The position numbers were made by a program, and so were the translations under genes. A DNA stretch of 7,495 nucleotides from Methanoregulaceae archaeon (GTDB lineage Archaea; Halobacteriota; Methanomicrobia; Methanomicrobiales; Methanospirillaceae). Of this stretch, positions 1 to 4,758 are shown piece after piece. Numbering within the stretch: position 1 is the stretch's first letter; each line of letters begins with the position of its first letter. Location: NCBI GenBank assembly GCA_028679405.1, contig JAJRBP010000314.1, positions 1-7,495 on the forward strand, read 5' to 3'. The notes below the pieces were generated by a model, which was given only the letters and a program-made list of their open reading frames with translations, had not been told where the DNA came from and searched no databases.

Positions 1-317
1 AGTTTATACCTGTTCGCCTTCCCGTTATGGTGCCAGAGATAGGTCATGAACGTATCCGTATCATAATACAGCGTCTCGTACCTGCCGATCCTCGCGTCCT
101 CGATCTCGAGGGCGAGGTACGAGCCGGCCAGTCCTGCGATCAGGTGGACCGCCTGCTCGTACGACATCAGGAATTTCTTCTCCTTCCGGGAGAGCAGCGT
201 TGCATCCGAATTCTTCAGTTCTTCGAGGGATATCCCCTCGAATGCGCCAAGTGCCGCCGATAATTCCCCCCCGTATATCGAGGGGATTGCACACTGGTGA
301 CTGCTGGTATTCTCCAT
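1..317 (-). CDS. VTC-domain (polyphosphate polymerase type) protein, N-terminal part, cut by window edge
   Basis: This frame stays open from the ATG at 317 to the window edge, giving 105 residues. The remainder lies outside the window. After a variable N-terminus (residues 1-40) it shows the opening of a VTC domain. LLSRKEKKFLMS (41-52) matches the family's R-x-D/E-x-K-Y/F start. LALEIEDARIGRYETLYYDT (68-87) matches the 'LEIDG..R..Y.TLYFDT' core, and TYLWHHNGKANRYK (92-105) matches the 'HHNGR..RYK' segment. The basic residues of these segments line the polyphosphate tunnel in known VTC proteins. The family makes polyphosphate from nucleotide triphosphate or is linked to it; activity here is inference. 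A Shine-Dalgarno GGAGTGA (325-331) lies 7 bases before the ATG, inside the end of the preceding frame, so the two are probably translated together. Catalytic residues further along cannot be judged. Confidence 0.8.
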   Translation of the reverse strand, partial: MENTSSHQCAIPSIYGGELSAALGAFEGISLEELKNSDATLLSRKEKKFLMSYEQAVHLIAGLAGSYLALEIEDARIGRYETLYYDTDTFMTYLWHHNGKANRYK

Positions 318-319
318 CT

Positions 320-604
320 TCAGGTCACTCCTGCTCCATCGGACCTGGCGATTCCGGAGAGAAATTCCACCACCGCATTATCAGTAAAGACGACCGCATA
401 ATCCGGGGATCCCTCGCCCCCATGAGTTACATCTTTCCAGTCCGGGGACCGGTCAGGCCCGGGGTCTGTTGTTTCCGCCCGGGCGATATCCGTAGTACTC
501 ATCACCGGTATTGCCAGGCAGGTCGACACTGTCATGAACGCGATATAAATGTACCGCATTTGCCATATTTCGCGCGGTATCGACACGAATATTGTCCCTT
601 TCAT
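320..604 (-). pseudogene. Truncated CotH-like secreted protein (N-terminal remnant)
   Basis: This is a 94-codon frame with a strong ribosome site (GAGGTGGTGA) just upstream of its ATG. Residues 16-43 form a plausible Sec signal peptide: MRYIYIAFMTV, then a hydrophobic stretch ending near ARA. They are followed by a short acidic/proline linker. PDWKDVTHG (54-62) and PDYAVVFTDNAV (67-78) resemble the segment that opens CotH kinase-like proteins, which are usually several hundred residues long. The frame then runs into LSGIARSDGAGVT and stops at 320, two bases before the VTC start. CotH and VTC genes are commonly neighbours, which supports the assignment. I infer that most of the CotH domain was deleted, leaving start, signal and possibly the last codons. 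The alternative is a genuine small secreted protein. The CotH assignment rests on short motifs only. Confidence 0.55.
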
Positions 605-958
605 ATCATCTCACCACCTCATCGGCCAGCCGCAAGGTGATCTTTTCCATGCCTGCCCAGGTCACTGGTAGCTGCGGCACGTTTCATCCCCGTTCCTGGC
701 CGGGTATGTCACGAGGATGTTATATTATCCTTGACATATTGTAATGTTTTTTTTACATTTAGTATATTATATTTTTCGCTTCTCATGGGTTGCCGGTTGA
801 AAGTCTTCATATACGAAGGACCTATGCAGGGCCAAAGAACGAGGGGGAGCGCCCGTAACAGGCATGGAAAAACAACTCCAGGTGCAAATGATTCAGGAAT
901 GTATGTACCGGCGCGGTGTCCGGGGAGGACCTGAATGAACAACAGGCCTGCCATGGAG
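605..958. other. Gene-poor divergent intergenic region with AT-rich core
   Basis: No convincing protein gene is present between the minus-strand unit and the isochorismatase gene. The stretch 716-780 is strikingly AT-rich and holds minus-strand promoter elements plus an imperfect hairpin (AATGT-A7-ACATT on the minus strand, 743-759). On the plus strand a TATA-like TTCATATACG (803-812), preceded by TTGAAAG, could start a transcript near 836. That transcript would contain two tiny frames, 864-938 (24 codons) and 935-985 (16 codons). The rest (640-715) shows nothing recognisable. Confidence 0.5.
763..779 (-). promoter_or_regulatory. Archaeal BRE/TATA promoter for the CotH-remnant/VTC unit
   Basis: On the minus strand the sequence reads GCGAAAAATATAATATA, a purine-rich BRE-like element joined to a TATA box. 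Transcription would begin near 738-745, giving a leader of about 135 bases before the ATG at 604. A second, weaker TATA-like stretch on the same strand (about 720-728, GATAATATAAC) could shorten the leader to about 90 bases. Assignment is by pattern and position only. Confidence 0.5.
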
Positions 959-969
959 ATATTTAAATA
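959..969 (+). promoter_or_regulatory. TATA box of the isochorismatase-family gene
   Basis: The element TATTTAAATA lies about 40 bases before the ATG at 1006. Archaeal spacing places the transcript start near 990, leaving a leader of about 15 bases that includes the weak Shine-Dalgarno GAGAAG. The purine stretch GGAGA just upstream fits a BRE. Confidence 0.6.
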
Positions 970-1005
970 CCACACCGCTCTGTAGTGCTGTCCTGAGAAG
1001 AAAAA

Positions 1006-1617
1006 ATGAAGGAACTATTATCAGGAAAACTGGAGCTCCTCTCCCCCGCAAACAGTGTCCTCGTCCTCGTCGACTACCAGCCGACGATGATCAGGAGTAT
1101 CGCATCGGGAGACAAGACAATCATACGGCAGGCTGCATACAGCGCTGCGAAAGCCGCGAGCATCCTTTCGGTGCCGGTGGTATTGTCGACGATCAATCCC
1201 CAGTCGAACGGGGATTTCTTCCCGGAGATAACCAGGCTCTTCCCCGGCAAGGAAGTCCATGCCCGGAAAGTCCCGAGTTTCGATGCCTTCGAGGACGGGC
1301 CGACTGTCAGCGACCTGAAAGCGGCAGGGAGGAAGAAGGTCGTTATCTCCGGCCTGTGGACCAGCATGTGCTTCACGTACAGTGCCATTCACGCGGTGAA
1401 GGAGGGGTACGAGGTATACGGACTGATGGATGCTGCCGGGGATTCCACGCCGGATGCACACAAATTCGGGATCAAGCGGATGCTCCAGGTAGGTGTGGTC
1501 CCAATCACCGTCGAGGTGCTGGTATCCGAGTGGATGCACGACTGGAACAACCCGAAAGCAGGTGAGCTTGTCAGCGAGGTATATTCCCACTATGGGGCAA
1601 TGATAGGACTCCGTTAA
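1006..1617 (+). CDS. Isochorismatase-family cysteine hydrolase (YcaC-like)
   Basis: The 203-residue protein has the usual length of the isochorismatase/nicotinamidase-like hydrolase family. The catalytic triad is visible: D23 in VLVLVDYQPTM, K88 in HARKVPSFDAF, and nucleophile C122 in SGLWTSMCFTYSA. The alternating strand/helix segments of the three-layer Rossmann-like fold are in place (KVVISGLW, YEVYGLMDAAGDS). The C-terminal EWMHDWNNPKAGELVSEVYSHYG resembles YcaC-type members, whose natural substrate is unknown; these enzymes hydrolyse C-N bonds of small amides or related compounds, probably in the cytoplasm. The ATG is supported by a TATA box about 40 bases upstream and a GAGAAG stretch. 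No neighbour hints at a nicotinamide or siderophore pathway, so the substrate cannot be named. A six-T run follows the stop codon. Confidence 0.9.
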   Translation: MKELLSGKLELLSPANSVLVLVDYQPTMIRSIASGDKTIIRQAAYSAAKAASILSVPVVLSTINPQSNGDFFPEITRLFPGKEVHARKVPSFDAFEDGPTVSDLKAAGRKKVVISGLWTSMCFTYSAIHAVKEGYEVYGLMDAAGDSTPDAHKFGIKRMLQVGVVPITVEVLVSEWMHDWNNPKAGELVSEVYSHYGAMIGLR

Positions 1618-1618
1618 C

Positions 1619-1624
1619 TTTTTT
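1619..1624 (+). terminator. T-run terminator after the isochorismatase-family gene
   Basis: Six consecutive T bases begin two bases after the stop codon, the common form of archaeal intrinsic termination. No stem-loop is evident before it. Confidence 0.5.
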
Positions 1625-1732
1625 CAAGGTGTTCCTCTTCGGGGCCCATGATGAGCCGGATAGTACCCCGTCCTGTCCGGAATACCGAAAACAGGCAGAC
1701 CGGATACGTAGGGATAGTCAGGGAGCTGCAAT

Positions 1733-1743
1733 ATTATTTATAG
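1733..1743 (+). promoter_or_regulatory. Candidate TATA box for the HEAT-repeat gene
   Basis: The stretch ATATTATTTATAG is the only strong TATA-like element in the 226-base gap before the HEAT-repeat gene. Transcription would start near 1763-1768, giving a leader of about 80 bases that ends in the Shine-Dalgarno AGGAGG. The remainder of the gap (1625-1730) shows nothing recognisable. Confidence 0.45.
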
Positions 1744-1830
1744 TATAATGGGAGTATACCGCTCAATAATCACTGGAAAAAACCTTGGAACGGGTACGGA
1801 ATGCCCCACAGGGTTCCCCGTAATCAGTTG

Positions 1831-1836
1831 AGGAGG
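1831..1836 (+). promoter_or_regulatory. Shine-Dalgarno site deciding a TTG start
   Basis: AGGAGG lies 7 bases before the TTG at 1844 and no in-frame ATG or GTG has a comparable site. It therefore fixes the start of the HEAT-repeat protein at a TTG codon. Confidence 0.7.
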
Positions 1837-1843
1837 CAAGCGT

Positions 1844-2431
1844 TTGGTTCCTGAGAATGCTCCAAATCCAACAGGATCTTCAAGGGTTGATCCTTCTGTC
1901 GGAAACGTGGACGAAGAGATCAAAAAAATTTATGCTGATATGAAGGCGCGGATTAGTGAAGTCCCCGGGTATATCAGCCTTCTGAAATCCGGCCGCCTCC
2001 TCGAACGCAGAAAAGCTGCGGAGTATCTGGGAGAGGTAGGGGACGAGAGAGGAGTTCTTCCCCTCATCGATGCCCTGAAGGACCCGTCGGAGACCGTGCA
2101 GTACCTTGCAGCAAAATCGCTCGGGATGATTGCCGACCGGCGTGCAGTTGATCCTCTCATCGAAGCGCTGAAATCCGAAGACAAGTGGGTACGCCTTGGT
2201 GCTGCCCATGCACTCGGGCTGATCGGGGATAAAAAAGCAGTGGACTTCATTATCCCGCTTCTCGATGACCCACACCATGACCTCCGTGCCCATGCCGCGT
2301 GGGCTCTTGGAAAACTGGGAGACCCGCGCGCGGTCGAACCGTTGAAACGCCTGCTCAACGACCCAAAAGAGGACGTGCGTACCGAAGTGAGAGCAGCACT
2401 CGTTGCCCTGGGTGAAAAGTCGAGTACATGA
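1844..2431 (+). CDS. HEAT-repeat (PBS-lyase-type) protein
   Basis: The 195-residue protein starts at TTG behind a strong AGGAGG. Residues 1-54 are an N-terminal extension, partly helical and charged (EEIKKIYADMKARI). From residue 55 on there is a regular 31-residue repeat, about four and a half copies (about 55-85, 86-116, 117-147, 148-178, 179-195). Each carries the pattern R..AA..LG.IGD.RAV.PLI.AL.D, diagnostic of PBS-lyase HEAT-like repeats. No signal peptide or membrane segment is seen, so it should be cytoplasmic. Such solenoids bind partner proteins; bacterial relatives act on phycobilins, but no such chemistry is implied here. The partner is unknown. It lies 132 bases upstream of the permease in the same orientation, and the gap has no clear TATA box, so co-transcription with the permease is possible. 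Confidence 0.9.
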   Translation: MVPENAPNPTGSSRVDPSVGNVDEEIKKIYADMKARISEVPGYISLLKSGRLLERRKAAEYLGEVGDERGVLPLIDALKDPSETVQYLAAKSLGMIADRRAVDPLIEALKSEDKWVRLGAAHALGLIGDKKAVDFIIPLLDDPHHDLRAHAAWALGKLGDPRAVEPLKRLLNDPKEDVRTEVRAALVALGEKSST

Positions 2432-2563
2432 CCGGAACAGGTGGCGTTTTTCTGCCCGGCAGGATGATACGGGGGGTCTTCCAGGAAATGCCCGGAGAAC
2501 TGCCAGGACCTTGTCGGGAGAACAGTAAGTGAAAAGTTTTCTGAAAAGGACTCGGCTGGATGA

Positions 2564-3862
2564 ATGGCTGAACTGAAACGCTCATTAGGGTTCTGGGGGG
2601 CTGCGGGTATCGGGATCGGTGCGATCATCGGTACAGGGATTTTTGTCCTGATCGGGGTTGCATCGGGGATTGCAGGACCGGCAGTCATCCTTTCATTTCT
2701 CATTGCCGGTTTTGTCGCCCTGCTCACCGGTCTCTCCACTGCAGAGCTCTCCTCCTTCATCCATGAATCGGGAGGGAGTTATATCTACACCACCAGGGCA
2801 TTCGGGGAATTTCCGGGCTTTGTCGTCGGCTGGATGAAATCATTCGACTACATTGTCGGTGCAAGTGCAGTCAGTGTTGGTTTTGCCGCGTACTTCACGT
2901 ATTTCATTGGTATCCCGGCATCAGCGCTGACACTCGTTATCGTTGCGACCGTATGGCCCATTGTACTTATGCTTCTGAACCTGAAGGGGGTAAAAGAGGC
3001 ATCCGGGGCCAACAATCTCCTGGTCGCCCTCAAAATCCTTGCATTGCTTGTATTTATCGTCGTGTGCGCATCATCCCTGCTCGCCGGCGGGGATTATTCG
3101 AATTATCATCCGTTCTTTCCCCGGGGATTTTCCGGGGTGATGTCGGGGGCATCGATCATTTTCTTTGCCTTTATCGGGTTCAACACGATTGCGATCATGG
3201 CTGAGGAGATAAAGGATCCCGGGAGGAATGTTCCCAGGGCAATCCTGTTCGCCTTCGGGATCTGCACCCTGGTGTATATCGGAGTCTCTGCCGTGGCGGT
3301 GGGCGTTGTCAACTGGGACCTCCTCGGGTCATCCGGTGCACCACTCGAATTCGCATTGAAAGCGGTCACTGACAATATCTTTATCCTCCAATTCGTGGCA
3401 ATATCTGCACTTTTCGCCACGACGTCGGTGATCATGGCCTCAATCATGGGTGGGTCGAGGGCTCTCTTCGCCATGGCCCGGCAGGGTGTCCTTCCGAAGG
3501 TCCTGTCGACGATATCGCTCCAGAATGTCCCGGTTTTTACCATACTCCTTTGCGGAATCATCATCAGCGGGATCGTACTCGTGACCGGAGGTAACCTCGA
3601 CTGGCTTGCCTCACTTTTCAATTTCGGGACTCTCCTCACCTTCTTTTTCATCAACCTGAGCCTGATCCGGCTCCGCCGGACCCAGCCTGATACGAAACGG
3701 AGCTTCAGGGTCCCGTTCTATCCATATACCCCGGTCTTTGCCATGATCAGCTGTATCGTCCTTGCGTTCTATCTGAATGCCAACGCTGTGATAACCGCGT
3801 GCATCTTTCTCGCGATAGGAATTGCGGTCTATTATCTCAATAAAAAGAGGAAAAAACCCTGA
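2564..3862 (+). CDS. APC-superfamily amino acid permease
   Basis: This 432-residue integral membrane protein has about twelve predicted transmembrane helices (roughly residues 13-34, 38-60, 83-113, 120-140, 150-173, 190-212, 226-248, 270-292, 322-342, 346-369, 389-405, 408-425) and a basic C-terminal tail (NKKRKKP). Helix 1 contains GIGAIIGTGIF (17-27), the unwound glycine-rich segment that binds substrate amino and carboxyl groups in APC transporters. The loop AEEIKDPGRNVPRAI (213-227) is the other family signature. Length fits the APA/CAT-type families and the archaeal ApcT group, which move amino acids in symport with protons or by exchange. The substrate is not readable from sequence. The ATG at 2564 has only a weak site (AGGA, 13 bases away). 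It follows a HEAT-repeat gene and converges on an ARM-like gene. Confidence 0.92.
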   Translation: MAELKRSLGFWGAAGIGIGAIIGTGIFVLIGVASGIAGPAVILSFLIAGFVALLTGLSTAELSSFIHESGGSYIYTTRAFGEFPGFVVGWMKSFDYIVGASAVSVGFAAYFTYFIGIPASALTLVIVATVWPIVLMLLNLKGVKEASGANNLLVALKILALLVFIVVCASSLLAGGDYSNYHPFFPRGFSGVMSGASIIFFAFIGFNTIAIMAEEIKDPGRNVPRAILFAFGICTLVYIGVSAVAVGVVNWDLLGSSGAPLEFALKAVTDNIFILQFVAISALFATTSVIMASIMGGSRALFAMARQGVLPKVLSTISLQNVPVFTILLCGIIISGIVLVTGGNLDWLASLFNFGTLLTFFFINLSLIRLRRTQPDTKRSFRVPFYPYTPVFAMISCIVLAFYLNANAVITACIFLAIGIAVYYLNKKRKKP

Positions 3863-3911
3863 TCTTACTCCTTTCTGAATTCAGGGCAGATCCGATGCGG
3901 GACAACCCGGC

Positions 3912-3928
3912 AGGCGTTCCGAACGCCT
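3912..3928. terminator. Hairpin between convergent genes, possible two-way terminator
   Basis: AGGCGTT-CCG-AACGCCT forms a perfect 7-bp stem with a 3-base loop, about 50 bases beyond the ends of both the permease and the minus-strand ARM-like gene. It has no adjoining T-run on either strand, so a terminator role is only suggested by position. The permease end is also followed by a pyrimidine-rich stretch (CTTACTCCTTTCT). Confidence 0.35.
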
Positions 3929-3973
3929 CTCCGCTATGAATACATCGCGGTTCTTTCGCAGGCTTTCCCTTCC

Positions 3974-4381
3974 TTAGTATTCATCCTGCGGCTTGGACGT
4001 CACCACGTCTTCCACCTCGGGCTCGAGAAGCCAGAGCGCTTCCTGGGCTTTTTCCCTGATCAACGGATTTTTATGGTCCAGCATCCGGTCCAGCCGGGCA
4101 ATGAGGCCCCCTGTGATGAGTGCCTCTTCCTGACCGGCCGCAGCGATGGCGATGATAACATCAAGGGCAGACCCGACGATATGGGGGTTCTCTTCGTGGA
4201 GGAGTCCGGCAACAATATCGATACCACCCTGCCGTATCAGTTCATCCGGCCTCCAGTCCTCGTCTTCAGTGCTTACCGCGAGCGCTTCCACCGCGGTCTC
4301 CCTGACATGCCTCACCGGGCTTACGAGCCGTTCGAGGAGGTCCCTCGTGATCTCCTTTGTAATCTGCAGTCCTTCTGCCAT
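3974..4381 (-). CDS. Small ARM/HEAT-like helical-repeat protein
   Basis: The protein has 135 residues from the ATG at 4381, which sits just behind GGAGTGATC (4385-4393), a near-perfect archaeal Shine-Dalgarno. A longer frame upstream (to 4525) is open but its extra 48 residues look noncoding. The body is a run of amphipathic helices: TRDLLERLVSPVRHVRETAV (12-31), then LIRQGGIDIVAGLLHEENPH (48-67), ALDVIIAIAAAGQEEALITG (72-91), LIARLDRMLDHKNPLIREKA (93-112) and QEALWLLEPE. The 'GGI..L..LL...N..I...AL..I..I' periodicity of about 42 residues points to armadillo repeats rather than the 31-residue HEAT type of the gene on the other side of the permease. The acidic tail ends in KPQDEY. It is probably cytoplasmic and a protein-binding module; the partner is unknown. 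Confidence 0.75.
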   Translation of the reverse strand: MAEGLQITKEITRDLLERLVSPVRHVRETAVEALAVSTEDEDWRPDELIRQGGIDIVAGLLHEENPHIVGSALDVIIAIAAAGQEEALITGGLIARLDRMLDHKNPLIREKAQEALWLLEPEVEDVVTSKPQDEY

Positions 4382-4451
4382 CCTGATCACTCCCGCCGTC
4401 TCCTTTAAAAAGATCCAAACAGGCGAAGCCGGTTGATACTCTACCATCAAG

Positions 4452-4459
4452 GATAAAAA
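4452..4459 (-). promoter_or_regulatory. Candidate TATA box for the ARM-like gene
   Basis: The minus strand reads GTTATGTTTTTATCC here. It would start a transcript near 4430 with a leader of about 50 bases containing the Shine-Dalgarno. A second TATA-like TTTTTAAA at 4404-4411 on the same strand would start transcription almost at the ATG; the strong Shine-Dalgarno favours the farther element. Confidence 0.35.
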
Positions 4460-4726
4460 CATAACCCGGCCTGTCCTCCTCCTGCTCCCGGTCTTTCCTG
4501 TAAAATCGGGGCCGGGTCCCTTCATCGTATCAGGCAGGCCTGGTGCTCTCAGCCATTCCCCACGCCAAGGGTCAGGACGACCGTCTGCCAGACCCTGCCG
4601 GACGATGACCTGTTTACAGATATGGAAAAAAGAGTCCGGGCTTCTCTTCCGACTTTCTTTTTACGCCTTCACAAAGAATATTGTTTCCATTCAGGACGCC
4701 CGGCCCTGATCGGGGGTACGGGTCGG

Positions 4727-4736
4727 TTTTATATAA
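4727..4736 (+). promoter_or_regulatory. TATA box of the dehydrogenase gene, placed for a leaderless mRNA
   Basis: TTTTATATAA is the strongest TATA box in the window. The usual 25-27-base spacing puts the transcript start at about 4757-4759, on or next to the ATG at 4759. There is no Shine-Dalgarno before that ATG, which fits leaderless translation and fixes the start. Confidence 0.7.
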
Positions 4737-4758
4737 TGGTGTGGCATTATGCTCCCGC

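Larger units (their letters stand above)
4382..4758. other. Divergent intergenic region between ARM-like and dehydrogenase genes
   Basis: This 377-base gap separates two divergently transcribed genes. It holds promoter elements at each end (4404-4459 on the minus strand, 4727-4736 on the plus strand). The centre (4526-4720) contains short imperfect inverted repeats, such as GGGTC/GACCC around 4567-4594, and pyrimidine-rich stretches. I see no gene, RNA structure or repeat there that I can support. Confidence 0.5.

Noticed and set aside
61..294. Minus-strand 77-codon frame
   Set aside because: It is an out-of-frame shadow of the VTC gene, which is read from 317 in another frame. Its Arg/Gly-rich product has no family features.
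200..640. Plus-strand 146-codon open frame
   Set aside because: It is antisense to the VTC and CotH-remnant frames, which carry recognisable motifs and ribosome sites. Its own product is rich in Pro, Arg and His with no motif.
1021..1590. Minus-strand 189-codon frame opposite the hydrolase
   Set aside because: It is antisense to a protein with a complete catalytic triad, and it has no promoter or coherent motif.
1748..1831. 27-codon frame ahead of the HEAT gene as a leader peptide
   Set aside because: Its ATG lies only a few bases after the TATA box, upstream of the expected transcript start, and has no ribosome site. Its stop falling in the next gene's Shine-Dalgarno is probably chance.
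1930..2760. Minus-strand 276-codon frame across the HEAT gene and permease start
   Set aside because: It is long only because of GC-rich antisense codon bias. It is rich in Ser, Arg and Pro without domain signals, and spans two convincing plus-strand genes.
3106..3654. Minus-strand 182-codon frame inside the permease
   Set aside because: It is antisense to transmembrane segments and the conserved AEE loop of the permease, with no independent support.
4382..4525. N-terminal extension of the ARM-like protein to an ATG at 4525
   Set aside because: The ATG at 4381 has a near-perfect Shine-Dalgarno. The extension spans the candidate promoters and has no helical repeat pattern.
4681..4758. Longer start for the dehydrogenase
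   Set aside because: The extension lies upstream of the predicted transcript start and would bury the signal peptide behind 26 unrelated residues.
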